From Hermodice carunculata (taxonomy: Eukaryota > Annelida > Polychaeta > Eunicida > Amphinomidae): a DNA stretch of 64,000 nt. The notes under the pieces are model-generated. The model was not told the DNA's origin. It saw nothing but the letters and a program-made list of their open reading frames with translations, and did no database searches. Below, piece after piece: positions 12,301 to 24,179 of this stretch (position 1 is its first letter; each line of letters opens with the position of its first letter). Both the position numbers and the translations under genes were made by a program. The stretch is from the NCBI GenBank assembly GCA_964020975.1, contig OZ026619.1, positions 84,032,206 to 84,096,205 of the forward strand, written 5' to 3'.

Positions 12301-13908
12301 AGCTCAGCTGACTTGTCAGTCAGCTGAGCTTTTGTGAGGGTTTGTCGTCCGTCGTCCGTCCGTCGTCCATCCGTCCGTCGTCCATGATTCACGTTTTCGA
12401 CTTCTTCTCCAAAACCATTGGCCAGATCCACTTCAAACTTGGTAGCAATGTACCTTGGGTGGGTTTCTACCAAGTTTGTTCAAATAGTTACGCTCCAGTG
12501 ATTTTTGGATTTTTTATGATTTTTTGTTGTTCTTTTTGGGGCAAATCTTAAAAAATCTTCTTCTCCAAAACTGCTCACCCGATTGTTTTGATATCACATA
12601 GAAACACTCCTGGGGACTCTTGGTCCTTAATTTGTTCACCAGGTGGCGCTGCGATTTTTTGTAATTTTTTATGATTTTTGTGTGTTTTCGCAATTTTCGA
12701 TTTCTTCTCTAGAACCATCACACAGATTAAGCTGAAACTTGGTGGATATGTTCCTTGTGAAAAGGTCAAACAAAGTTGTTCACTAGGTGGCACTGCTGTG
12801 GATTTCTGATTTTTAACATTTTTTCAATTCGGTACTTGTCGGTAAATGCACCTTTCCTATCGATTAATATGTAAGTCAATGGGCATTCTAACGCTAATTC
12901 ACATTTTCGACTTCTTCTCCGAAACCGCCTGCCAGATTCACTTCAAACTTAAAGGCAATGTACCTTGGCTGGGTCTCTTCCTAGTTTGTACAAATGGTCA
13001 TTGTCCAGTGATTTTTTTTTTATGAATATTTTAACTTTTTTTGGCAAATCTTAAAAAATTCTTATTCTCCGAAACCGCTCACCCAATTGCTTTGATATCA
13101 CACCCAAATACTCCTAGGGGCTCCTTGCTCTGAATTTGTTCACCAGGTGTCGCTGCAATCTTTTTCTATATCTATATGATTGTTTGTGTGTTTTCATTAT
13201 TTTGGACTTCTTCTCCAGAACCATGACTCAGATTGAGCTGAAACTTGGTGGATAGCTTTCTTGTGAAAGGGTCAAACAAAGTTATATACTAGGTGGCACT
13301 GCTGTGGATTCCTCATATTTAATGATTTTTTCAATTCGGGTACTTATCGGTAAATGTACCTTTCCTATTGATTACTATGTAAGTCAATGGGCATTCTAAT
13401 GCTAACACACATTTTCGACTTCTTCTCCAAAACTGTCAGCCAGATTCACTTCAAACTTGGTGGCAATGTACCTTTGGTGAGTTTCTACCAATTGTATTCA
13501 AATGGTCTTGCTTCAATGATTTTTGGATTTTTATTCAATTATTTTGTGCTTTTTTTTCGGGGGGGGGGGGGCACATCTTAAAAAATCTTCTTCTCCGAAA
13601 CCGCTCACCCAATTGCTTTGATATCACACAGAAACACTCCTAGGGACTCCTAGTTCTGAATTTGTTCACCAGGTGGCACTGCAGTTTTTTCTCTTTCCAG
13701 GTGCTTATTGGAAAATATACCATTCTTATTGATTACTATGCAAATCATTGGTCATTCCAATGCATATTCACACTTTTGACTTCATCTCCGAAACTGTTTG
13801 CCACATTCACTTCAAACTTGCTGGCAGTGTACAGTAGATGTGTCTGTACCATATCTGTTCAAGCATAGGTCAGCTGAGCATGGGCTGTTCACACAGCCCT
13901 CTTGTTTT
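12301..13908 (+). mobile_element. Hairpin-ended, array-bearing element, copy A (Helentron/Helitron2-like, non-autonomous)
   Basis: The 5' end (12301-12330) is a perfect 12-bp hairpin, AGCTCAGCTGAC-TTGTCA-GTCAGCTGAGCT. Near the 3' end the same 11-12 bases recur inverted (GTCAGCTGAGC, 13869-13879), followed by a second hairpin, GGGCTG-TTCACA-CAGCCC (13882-13899), and then TCTTGTTT. An inverted repeat that is terminal at 5' but internal at 3', plus a 3' hairpin and T-rich flanks, is the known arrangement of Helentron/Helitron2 non-autonomous elements. The family assignment is inference. The body is a CGTCC-rich leader (about 12340-12385) and about 3.5 tandem units of ~510 bp with CTTCTTCTCC starts at 12401, 12911 and 13419, and a shortened unit from 13780. 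No coding capacity is visible. Confidence 0.7.
12401..13860 (+). repeat. Higher-order tandem array: ~510-bp units of three ~170-bp monomers
   Basis: Each unit contains three diverged monomers that all open with a CTTCTTCTC.AAACC phrase, pass an ACTTCAAACTTGG or equivalent block and end in a T-rich GATTTTT run. In the first unit they begin at about 12401, 12559 and 12701, and the next unit begins at 12911. The second and third monomers carry the shared phrase TTGTTCAC.AGGTGGC.CTGC. Unit-to-unit identity is clearly higher than monomer-to-monomer identity, which is the signature of a higher-order repeat. Confidence 0.85.
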
Positions 13909-16299
13909 ACTGATAATCGAATCGGTACCTTTTTACACCTTTCAGAATTTGCATTTGCAGCCACTAAACTAAGAAAAAACAAAGCTGGAAAAAATGGTGT
14001 CACAAGATTAAACAGAATTACAACGAATGATGTTGTTTTGAGTTATTGAATTATTATGTTGCAAGTTTCATTGTGACTCGTCCTAAGTCACTCAAATGCT
14101 TCTAAATCGACCGGCTTGGCAAATTGCAGCATGACCACTTTTAGCTTATCATGATCACCACCCTCGACATCTCCATTGAAATTCTACTTAGAGTTATGCA
14201 GTTAATGAATAGCTCTGCGCTAAGCATTATTCCCATAAACAAATAATTTCAGCTCACGTCCACTCAAAATAGCACTCCCTTGCACAACATTTACCAACCA
14301 CATTTGCAAATATATGACAATGTGAATATCAAATACAAGATGTGTAAAATCGTTTGCCAACTGATCGAATTCCCTGCCACTGATATGTGTAAATCTTTCA
14401 GGTGTGACTGCGAATATTGCAACAAAGCGTAGCCTTCAACATTGACTTCAGGCTTCGTGTTATCTGTACTACAATTGGCCAGCTCCAGGACAATATTTCA
14501 TTCATGGTAATGGATGATAAAAGTATACTGTCATCCTTTTCATGAACTGATTGGCTTATCAGGACGTCGCCCATTATGAACTTCGTGGTTGCCAGCATGT
14601 TTACCTGTAGTACTTAAGTCCCGTACTATGGTGGGAAAGTGGACAAATTAGAAATCAAGTTGTTTTTTCGGCGTTTAAACAGTGATCGTGAAACCAAAGG
14701 GGAAATCACATGGAGTGGAGAAAACACGGAGGTTGGTGTCTTTAGCAAGCGTCCTTCACCAGGACTTCAAAACAATGGTGGTTTATACTCTGACGGCGAT
14801 TTAGGTGTGCCAACAGATTTTGTTACTCCTCACATTTCTAAAAAACAAAAAAAAAGAAACAAAGAAAGAAAGAAAGAAAAAAGAAAAGAAAAGAAACAAA
14901 CAAACAAAAAACAAAAATGAACGGTTTCACAAAATCATTATAGGGTCCTCTCCAAAGCATTCTCGAATGGCTGTATCATGCACACGTGTATGCACCGGAA
15001 ATTGTGATTAAAGTCTCTTTTATTTGTCTTTCAACTTTAGTATCTGTCGAACTTGACCACATCCTTTCCCTGGCTTAAGTCAAACACGTTGCCTGTCAAG
15101 AGATTTTGGCAACATTTTTTATCAAAAGGGGGGGGGGGGGCGCGACCCCTACATTGAACTAAAGAGGTCGATAAAAATATAAGATATTTTGAACAAACTA
15201 AAGGGCAAGTTCGACCTATTTACATTACATCTTTACTGTCTGTCCTTGGGAGACATTTAAAGTTGTCAGCTAAAGGAAACAGTTCTCGTTTCAATTCACG
15301 TATTTATAATAATTCAATCATATTTTTTTTCGTGGCGTTTTTTAACCTGCAACCTTTATGTTTCACCTCCGTGCCCTGTGGTGAATGAAAGACCCCCTTC
15401 AAAGGTCCGATACACGTGCGCTTTGCCAAGAAACCGCAAACGAAGATTGATTAAAACAGCTGCGTAAACATTCTTCACCACACCATAATCTGTTGTTTAA
15501 CAAATGTTATTGACCAAAGAGAAAAACTCGCCTGTCCTGATTGAAAAGTTTGGATCTTTCCGATGGATAGATAAGTGAATAATGACAAACTAAACGTGTG
15601 CCAGCTGTTCTGGAGGAATCTTTCATTGGGATTGATCCAGGTTGTGGCTCACGCTGCGTATATAAATAATGTACCTTATCCTGACTATGGTGCGACCAGG
15701 ACCGATACCACGATTTGTTGGGAATCCTTTACGGGGCTCTCCGTACAATACACATGAGCCTTGGCTGGCTATATAATTCAAATAATTGGTTTGGCTTAAT
15801 CATATTTTATTCATCAATTGAAGAACTGGGCAGAGACCTATTTGAACTCCTGCCGAAGCAAAGGAAAATAAAAGGTAAGGGGATGTAAAATGTAGACCTT
15901 GACATGGACACAAAAAATGAAATAAAAACACTATGGAAATGGACATACAAAGACAACATAAGCCAACACGGCGCACAGATAGTAGAAAACTAGGATGGGG
16001 CTCTATAAATTAAAAGACAAATCGATGTTTTGATGCAACTCATCTGTGTCATTTTAGGTTGATTTGAACCTTTGAGATTGTTCAATAAATGCAAACACTG
16101 CTCTGCAATTTTCATTGTGAGCATCCGTACATTTTTCACTGCCACATAGAACTGTTTTTTCTGTCCCAAGCACAACTCGAGTGACTGCTTTGTGTGAGTT
16201 GATTTAGGTATACTCGGGACAGACGCCGAAATAATGGAGAGGACAATCACTGGAATGACCACGGTAGCAGCTTCTGGATTCATGTAAACCAACCTAATA
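13909..16299. other. No gene recognised; A-rich and G-rich tracts
   Basis: An A-rich GAAA/CAAA tract lies at about 14839-14918 and a G tract at about 15127-15140. A 100-codon minus-strand frame at 15990-16292 begins with a hydrophobic signal-like segment, but it directly abuts the 3' side of a LINE fragment and has no recognised domain, so it is not called. Confidence 0.4.
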
Positions 16300-16975
16300 A
16301 ATAAATATATTCAGCTGGTGCAACCCATTCGAAGGCGTCAATGTACGATAGACGTATAGCGGTTCCAAAAAGTAGAACTTGTTTTTAAGTGGAGTTTCGA
16401 ATTTCTTGTCCATATGTAAGATGAATGTAGAGATATGATCCGGTTGCCTTATATTCAACGGGAAATTGTTTCAGAGTCGAATCCGGTTGCCTTATATTCA
16501 ACGGTTTCAGAGTCGAATAGCGGAGGGAAAGAACGGATTCGAAAATTTGTTTGACCTAGGACCGAACGAACCTTGTATAAGATGTACTTTTAAAATGGTT
16601 AGGAGTACCAGCAAATAAGCTTACATCTTTGTCACGTCGCTGCATCAGTTTTTCGATCCAGTTTCCAAATAAAGCTTCGCACTAGAGATATCTCCACATT
16701 CCATTAGTTACAAATCGTAATCAGACAGCTGGACACGTTCAGACAAGATATTCTCAGACCATGTCCAGCCATTCCAGACCTCACAACTAATTCTAGCCCT
16801 GGGTTTTAGAAAAGAAAAATAAACAGTTTCCAATGTGTTCTCAGTGAGCTGAAATTCATTTGTCCACAATGCAGAAATGAGTTTAGTACTTTTATTAAGA
16901 AGGAATTTGATATGTGACGACCAGAATAAATCAACACGAATAGTAAGACCAAGAACCTTGTGCTCTTTCACTTAG
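16300..16975 (-). mobile_element. LINE 3' fragment (post-RT region)
   Basis: A minus-strand open stretch at 16971-16708 reads EHKVLGLTIRVDLFWSSHI, then TLETVYFSFLKPRARISCEVW. This matches the 'HK.LGV....L.W..HI ... LE.LY.SFIRPI.EY.' block found just after the catalytic core in non-LTR reverse transcriptases. Decayed C-terminal sequence continues to about 16300, and a 43-bp direct duplication (CCGGTTGCCTTATATTCAACGG at about 16440 and 16483) lies inside it. The RT core and endonuclease are absent, which fits 5' truncation. It resembles the family of the 54.96-55.76 kb fragment. Confidence 0.75.
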
Positions 16976-17027
16976 GTATTTTATCGTTTGCTAATTTTAT
17001 TTGAGGATAATTTCTTCCTATTTTTTT

Positions 17028-19334
17028 AGCTCAGCTGACTTGTCAGTCAGCTTAACTTTTCTTATGGTCGTCCGTACGGCGTCAACAATTCACATTTTTG
17101 ACTTCTTCTCTAAACCGTCTCCCAGATTCACTTCACACTTGGTGGGGATGTACCTTGTGTGGGTCTCTACTAAGTTTGTCCAAATGGTCACGTTCCAGAA
17201 ATATTTGGATTTTTAATGATTTTTTTTTTTTTTTTTGTTGCTTTTTTGCTTTTTTTTTTTTTTTGCTTTTTTGCTTTTTTTTTTTTTTTTGTTTTTTTTT
17301 TTTTTTTTTTGTTTTTTTTTTTTTTTTTGATTTGTTTTTTTGTTTTGTTTTGGTTGTTTTGTTTTGTTTTTTTTTTTTTTGTTGTATTTTTGGCGTTAAC
17401 CTTAAAAAATCTTTTTCTCCGAAACTGAGGACCCAAATTCTTTGATATCACACATAAACACTTCTAGGGATTCTTAGTTCTTTATTTATTCCACAGGTGG
17501 CGCTGCAATTTTTTCTAATTTTCTTATGATTTTTGGGGTGCTTTTGCTATTTTTTAACTCACATTAAGCTGAAACTTGGCGAATATGTTCATTGTGAAAA
17601 AGTCAAACAAATTTATTCTCTAGTTGGCACTGCTTTGGATTCTTGATTTTTAACGAATTTTTTTTTTCAATTCGGGCACTTGTCGGTAAATGCGCCTTTC
17701 CTATTGATTACTGTGGAAGTCAATGAGCATTCTAATGCGAATTCACATTTTTTACCTCTTCTCCAAAACCATCGTACAGATTGACTTCAAAAAGTTGATG
17801 GCAATGTACCTTGGTTGTGTCTCTACCAAGTTTATTCAAACGGTCATGCACCAGTGATTTTGGGACTTTTAACGATATATTTGTTCTTCTGGTGGGCAAA
17901 TCTTAAAAAATCTTCTCCACAACCGCTGACTCAATTGCTTTTGATGCTACACAGGAACACCCCCAGGGACTTGCAGTTTTTAATTTGTTAATCGGGTGGC
18001 GCTGCAATTTAAAAAAAAAAATGATTTATGTGGTTTTTTTTGTTTTTTTTTCGACTTCTTCTCTAGAACCGTGACTCCGATTAAGTTGAAACTTGGGGGA
18101 TATGTACCTTGTGGGAGGGTCAAACAAAGTTGTTCACAAGGTGGCACTGCTGTGGATTCCTGATTTCTAACTACTTTTTTCTCAATTTGGGTACTTATTG
18201 GTAAATGCACCTTTCCTATTGATTACTATGTAAATCCATGGACAATCTAATGGGAATTCACATTTCTGCGAAACCATCGTCCAGATTGACCTCAAAACTT
18301 GGTGGTAATGTACCTCTATCAGGTTTGTTCAAAAGTGTCACACTCCAGTGATTTTTGGACTTTTAATTTTTTTTTCCTTTTTGAGGGGAAATATAAAAAT
18401 CTTCATCAAAACTGCTCACCAGATTACTTTGACATCACACAGGGACACTCATATAGGCTCCTAGCTCTTCATTTGTTCACAAGATGGCGATCCATTTTTT
18501 TTTTCTATTTTTTAAATATTTTGTGTGATTTCGCTATTTTGAAACTGAATCTTGGTGGATATGTTTCTTGCGATAGGATCAAACAAAAACGTGTTCACTG
18601 GGAGGCAGTACTGTGGATTCCTGATTTTTTTTACCATTTTTTTTTTTAATTCGGGTACTAATTGGTAAATGCATCTTGTCTATTAACTACTATGCAAGTT
18701 ACTGGTCATTCCAATGTTAATTCATATTGTGGACTTCTCTGAAGAAACTGTAAGTCAGATTGACTTCAAAGTCGATGGCAATGTATCTTTTGTGGGTCTC
18801 TACCAAGTTTGTCACGCTCCAGTGAATTTTGGATTTTTCATGAGTATTTGAGGAAAATCTTGAAAAAAAAGGAATTTCTTGCAATGGTTATAAATTCAAT
18901 AATTTTAGCCAGATTTGTGTCAAACGTAGTCTCGATGTAGCTTTTTATAAGTGTCTGCCTATTTTGTAGAAACAGACATGTTCCAGTGAGTTTTGGACCT
19001 TGACCTCATGCTCAAGGTCACTGACACGAAACTTACTGTTGACTTGATAACTTGATATCTGTTTTGATCTAGGACCTTGATTGGACATATTAACGTCTCT
19101 CTATGAAGGCCATGCTTAGACAGCACATCAGTCACCTTGACCTCAGTTCTGGGATCACAGTGCATTATACATGAATGTTACTCTTCACTGTAACTTGAGA
19201 ACTACTTGAACTGGGACCTTGATGTTACACATGTTAGTGTTCCTCCATAAAGGTCAGACTTACTCAGTGCATTGGTGACTTTGATGCTATCCCTAGGTCA
19301 GCTGAGCATGGCGGTTCACACAGCCCTCTTGTTT
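17028..19334 (+). mobile_element. Hairpin-ended, array-bearing element, copy B
   Basis: This is the same family as copy A. The 5' end is AGCTCAGCTGACTTGTCAG at 17028 after a T run, with a right hairpin arm that has lost perfect pairing. Units start near 17100, 17755, 18262 and 18733. The last ~400 bp before the 3' end differs from copy A and is rich in GACCTTGACCTCA / AAGGTCA phrases. The 3' end is GTCAGCTGAGCATGG...CACAGCCCTCTTGTTT at 19297-19334, where the hairpin loop region has lost a base or two relative to copy A. A pure T-rich expansion occupies 17220-17390. Confidence 0.7.
17220..17390. repeat. Poly-T / T-rich expansion inside copy B
   Basis: Some 170 bases of almost pure T, with occasional G, C and A, occupy the position where copy A has a short GATTTTTTATGATTTTTTG segment. 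It is therefore an expansion of the monomer's own T-rich tail. Long Phe or Lys frames across it are artefacts. Confidence 0.95.
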
Positions 19335-19703
19335 AAGATTTTGTGTGCGTTTTCGGTGTTTTCGACGTTTTCTCCAGAGCCGGTACTCTGATTAAGCTGA
19401 AACTAAGTGGATATGTTCCTTGTGAAAGGGTCAAACACAGTTGTTCACTAAGTGGCAGTGTTGTGGTTTCCTAATTCTTAATGTTTTTTTTGTTTTTGTT
19501 TTTGTTGTTTTTTTCAATTCGGGTACTTGTTGGTAAATACACTTTTCCTATTGATTACTTTGTAAGTCAACAGGCATTCAAATGCTAATTCATATTTTTG
19601 TCTTCGAAGACGAACTTGACATCCAGATTGACTTCAACCTGGTAGCAATGTATCTTGGTTGGGTCTCTACTAGTTTGTACGAATGTTCACCGGGTGGGGG
19701 CTG

Positions 19704-19806
<103 letters not shown>

Positions 19807-20115
19807 ATTTTTTGTGTGTTTTTGCCATTCTCGACTTTTTTTCTAGAATTGTCACTCAAATTAAGCTGAAACTTGGTGGATATGCTCGATGTGAAAGGGT
19901 CAAACAAAGGTGTTCACTAGGTGGTACTGCTGTGAATTGCTGATTTTTAACATTTCTTTTTCAATTCGGGTACATGTACTTATCGGCAAATGCACGCTTC
20001 CCATCGATTACTATAAGTCAATGCACATTCTAATGCTAATGCTTTGATATCACACAGGAACACACCTAGGGTGTCCTATGTCTCAATTTGTTCACATGGT
20101 GGCGCTGTAATTTTG

Positions 20116-20298
20116 AGCTCAGCTGACATGCTAGTCAGGCTATGCATTTAGGAGGCTCGGTGCTCAGTCTTAGCAAAACTTCCAAATATCATATGCAACT
20201 CAGCTTAATCTCAACACAGATCTATTCAGTTGCAACTTTGATTTTGTGGGACAAGCTCAAGTCAGCTGAGCATGGGCTGTTCACGCAGCCCTCCTTTT
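20116..20298 (+). mobile_element. Minimal 183-bp copy: both termini, no internal array
   Basis: It begins AGCTCAGCTGACATGCTAGTCAG at 20116 after TTTTG. It ends GTCAGCTGAGCAT (20261-20273), GGGCTG-TTCACG-CAGCCC (20274-20291) and CTCC followed by a T run. Only about 120 bp of non-array sequence separates the ends. It defines which sequence travels with the ends alone. The first hairpin's second arm is degraded. Confidence 0.65.
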
Positions 20299-20655
20299 TT
20301 TTCTCTCTTTTCAGGACAACTTACATGAAATGTATTGTTCACTTCACAACGTGAGAACTATTTTGAGGGAAGACCTTTGCGTTGCACAGGTTTATGTTTC
20401 TCTATGAAGATCAACCTTGACCTCATTTCTGAGGTCGCAGTGCAACACACATCAATTTTGCTCTTCACTACAACTTGAGAACTGCTTGAGCTGGGAGCTT
20501 AATGTTGCACATCTTAAGTGTTCTTCCAGAGAGGTCAGACTTACTCAGTACATGGGCGACCTTGATCCCATCCCAAGTACACAGAACCACAAGTGTGATG
20601 AATCTCCAGGTCAGCTGAGCATGGGCTGCTCACAGAGCTCTCTCCTGTCCGATAA

Positions 20656-21649
20656 ATGATCATTTTTTTTACTTTTGCTTGGATTAAAGGGAACATGTCA
20701 TTTATTGGCTGAGTCCTTTTGTTGAAACCAGTATTAAGGGTACAAGCAGTAACGGAGGGATCGGTGACTCTAAGATATAAAGTAATATCATATAATGGCA
20801 CATAATATTATTTGGGAACTTACAACATCAACAACATAATTGCTGAATATCATAATTAACTAAGCCCCTGCACAGAGCCCTTGGGGACACCAGCTAGCTC
20901 TTGCATATTCCCTTTTCAGAAAACTGACCAATGAGATTAGCATTTTTTTCAACAAATAATCATAAAACAATTTTGATAGAAATTCAGATATGCCACTGTT
21001 TCGTATTTCAAACACCAGGCCGTCGTGAAAGTACCCATTCTGACACGTTTATAGTGTCAACAAATATGACTTGTGCTTCTTACGATTCTCCCCCAAACTT
21101 TAGAGAATTCGTGGTAAAGGTGTAAGAGCTGGTGGATAGTAGAGTTACCGGGTGGGAACGCAGGCTGATGTTGAAAATTATTGTTGTTGTCACAGTAAAA
21201 AATAAAGACGTAAAAGAAAATAAGCTTTTCCATTACTTTACCGACTGACCTTAGCATCAATCATTCAATTCATTCACTTTTTTTGTGAAATGTAGCTGAC
21301 TGTTTGCATATCATTCTTTTTCAACTGCCATTACAAATACATGTATTGATAATCATTTGAATTTCATTCCAACCTGTCGGCTCTCATTTAAATATCCCAA
21401 TTAGCGTTAAAGTTTGGAAGACAAATGGTTGGTAAGGTATCTAAATGTATAAAATGCCGGGGGGGGGGGACTTCAGCAAACGGGAATGCAATCTTTGTTT
21501 TGAACGCGCATATTGACATATTGCCAGACTAATTGGGAATTAATATAAATTGATTATTTTAATATAATATTCAGCGTTTTACCATGAGAATTGTTCATCT
21601 GTTTCTCATGGCACTGTCTCTACTTAGTAAAGGATGAGAGGGCCAATAT
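20656..21649. other. No gene recognised
   Basis: AT-rich spacer with a G tract near 21461-21469. I see no repeat family or exon. Confidence 0.4.
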
Positions 21650-21740
21650 GTGGACTGTTCTGACATTTCTGAATTTTATATTCGGAACGAGCGGGACTCG
21701 AACCTGCAACCTTTGGCACCAGTAGCCTAGCTGAAATGGG
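21650..21740 (-). mobile_element. tRNA-derived SINE head, fragment
   Basis: On the minus strand the sequence contains GGTTCGAGTCC (complement of 21694-21704), a perfect match to the RNA polymerase III B box GGTTCGANNCC. It is preceded by CAAAGGTTGCA and an A-box-like CAGCTAGGCTACTGG. The distance between boxes is shorter than in a functional tRNA and no cloverleaf can be drawn, so this is a SINE promoter head and not a tRNA gene. It shares the CAAAGGTTGC.GGTTCGAG core with the copy at 48.97 kb. Confidence 0.65.
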
Positions 21741-22067
21741 AAACGTAATTAATGTATAGACACAGTCTCGGTGGTGTCTCTGACATAGACACTCCAGGGT
21801 CAAGATTTTGATCCGCGATTTTTTACTCATGAAAAAAATTACATTAAAAAGATAATAATAAATGATACGAGGTCCTAATTAAAAACAGCCTGCACCAAAA
21901 TATATCAAACGGATGGATTTACAATACTTCCGCCACTTTGATTCTGTTTGATTTGCTACAAAATATATCTGGACATATTCACTAATACTATTGACCTCCT
22001 GCCGGAGACAGACCATTGGTGTGCATTCTTAAAGGCACAGTGATACTTTGATTTCCAAATGGACATA

Positions 22068-22121
22068 ACATACATACATACATACATACATACATACATA
22101 CATACATACATACATACATAC
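22068..22121. repeat. (CATA)n microsatellite
   Basis: About 13 CATA units. A diverged GGTA/GGAA-rich stretch lies nearby at about 22262-22318. Confidence 0.97.
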
Positions 22122-23200
22122 ACATAGAAATATCTGCATACGGTCATTGTGTTGTCAATTCCGGTTTCACGATTTATCAATCCATTTCGAGGTTTTCCTG
22201 CTGCATGTCCCAGTGTCGCAACCACATTCATAAAACCGGTATACCAAGATCACGTGAACTATATTGGAAGGAAGGAAAGTAGGTGGGTATGTAAGTAGGT
22301 ATGTCGGTAGGTAGGTATATACATGGATAGATATGTTTTGTGTGTACGTGTGTGTGCGTGTATTATAGTGTAAGTGTAACAGTAACCGTTATCTTTTATG
22401 TAACTAACAAATAATGCATGTCATATAACTCCGCTAAAGCCTAAAAATGGTATTGTATGCGTTTCGAACATTTTTGTTGTTACAGGGTATATCTGAGTAC
22501 CCGGATCTCACATGTATATAATAATCCATGGGTACTTTCATTTCACTTCTCTTATCAACTCTCAGCAAGACATATCTGCACGAACGATAGCTCATGCAGA
22601 TCTGACTTGAGTGTTCCGCAGATATGAAACTACCCATGTATTGTTATGTTAATCATATACCTTCCATGGCTCATCGATGTTCTTGACCTCCGGCATTTTA
22701 TTTTTCGATTTGACACTCCAAATCCGGTATCCGGTTTGTCAAATTACTTAAAATTTTGTCAGCTTTCCCACTCGCCTTCCTCCCTCAGCTCCGCCACGGC
22801 TAGGCAAGACCACAGCTGCAGGCGACAACAACAGGCGCGCAACTGTTCAAGGAGATGCGATCCCGCATAGCTCACTTGGGCCGCATTCGTATATCCAAAT
22901 AAAAATGGTGCTGTGCATTACGGAGTTATGCCTTCGGTGATGCAATGTTGGAAGAAATGATTGCATTATGAAAAGGAATAGATAAATATCAGTAAGGATA
23001 ACGCAGTATGTATGCAATAAAATACGATAATGTTCTGGATCAGCCCTTGGAGTACCAGTTTTTTTAAGAGGCCTTGCTAAGAAATCAGCGTCAAAGTGCT
23101 TTTTTTGATCCTTCATACTAAATATTTACTTTCATTTTGACTATAAACCTACGGAGGCTCAAGGTATGAAAACGGCAACTGATTTTATGCAGCATCGGGT
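22122..23200. other. No gene recognised; one G+C-rich patch
   Basis: About 22755-22865 is markedly richer in G+C (AGCTCCGCCACGG, CAGGCGCGC) than its surroundings, but no frame or splice pattern convinces me. Confidence 0.4.
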
Positions 23201-23530
23201 ATGTACTGGGAAAATCTCAATTTGGTCAAGGAATCCATATCCGTGAAAGAAAAAAGAAAAAGAAAAGACAAGCCAAAGCCGGCTTTCAGAGACCAGGTGT
23301 ATAATGTGATCCTGTGTACCTCGTCATTTGGACAATGCTACTATTCAGCCAAAAAATCAAGCAGGCCAGGTGAAAACTGTACCATGTGTGCCGTCCGCAA
23401 ACAAAGGCCAGTAATGTTTGTAAACACCAATGGAGTTCAGTACTTGGTCGCTACCTACACGTTAACATGGCAAATGGTGAATCCTATCACTTTTCAGACA
23501 AAGGCTGGGCCTGTGCAGAATTTTCCTTGA
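23201..23530 (+). CDS. Unrecognised 109-codon frame just upstream of a LINE endonuclease
   Basis: This non-repetitive open frame starts ATG at 23201 and stops at 23530, 58 bp before the LINE endonuclease frame. It is Lys/Arg-rich near the start (EKRKRKDKPKP, residues about 18-28) and has a CTMC cysteine pair in the middle (about residue 60). I do not recognise a domain. It could be a remnant of the LINE's first ORF, because many LINEs carry a basic ORF1 with a cysteine motif directly upstream of ORF2, or it could be chance. No splice evidence was seen. Confidence 0.25.
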   Translation: MYWENLNLVKESISVKEKRKRKDKPKPAFRDQVYNVILCTSSFGQCYYSAKKSSRPGENCTMCAVRKQRPVMFVNTNGVQYLVATYTLTWQMVNPITFQTKAGPVQNFP

Positions 23531-23587
23531 TATCTTAATGCATATTGTTTATCCAACATTTATATTGGAAATAAAAAATTTGTCCAC

Positions 23588-24179
23588 ATGTCAGCAGACT
23601 CTTCTATTGTGGCCCGTGATTTGCCCGGTTGGATTAAAATCACTCAGTGGAATTTACAAAGTGTATGTCCAACAGGACGCAATCACCATAAGCTTGATCA
23701 AGTCAAGCTTATACTGAATGATCCCCAAGAAACGCATATCCTGGGATTAACTAAATCATGGTTCAATAAAAACTACAGTGATAAAGATATGAAATTCCCC
23801 AATTTGAATCACGAAAGGGCAGATCGCGAGAACAAGGTACTACCCCTTGAAGCTGACAGAGGAGGTGGTGTTTTAATGTGCATAAAAAACATCAAATACA
23901 TCAGACGAGATTACCTTGAAACGATCGACGCTGAATATATATGGATTCAACTGGATCCAGCAGGAGAAGGTTCACAACATATTTAAAATGCTTACAGACC
24001 CCCCCTCTTACAAACTGAATGACTGGATTCCGAACTTTGAACCCCAGTTTACAAATGCTTACGCTGAGGATAAACCCAGTACAATACTAGGGGATTTTCA
24101 CTCATTCCAAACTATGGTGACAGTTCTTGGTCAGTGGTTCTGGCACTGCCTGGCAAGTCATGGTGCAGTTGCCTTTTGA
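23588..24179 (+). pseudogene. LINE APE-type endonuclease, N-terminal part (broken)
   Basis: The frame from 23588 has the opening block of LINE endonucleases: a short lead, then TQWNLQS, where active family members have 'WN..SL', then ETHILGLTKSW (matching 'D.L.ITETWL') and GGGVLMCIK. A frame change near 23985 separates it from the NDWIPNFEPQF and STILGDFHSF blocks. In active enzymes GDFN contains a catalytic Asn, which is His here. It continues with the C-terminal endonuclease block at 24415-24515. Confidence 0.8.

Noticed and set aside
15990-16292. 100-codon minus-strand frame with a signal-peptide-like start
   Set aside because: It abuts the 3' side of a LINE fragment, has no recognised mature domain, and is likely chance or LINE 3' sequence.
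17098-17451. 115-codon Phe-rich and 87-codon Lys-rich frames
   Set aside because: Artefacts of the T-rich expansion inside the hairpin-ended element.
21650-21740. tRNA gene on the minus strand
   Set aside because: Only the A-box and B-box-like blocks are present at reduced spacing. No acceptor stem or anticodon arm can be folded, so it is a SINE head.
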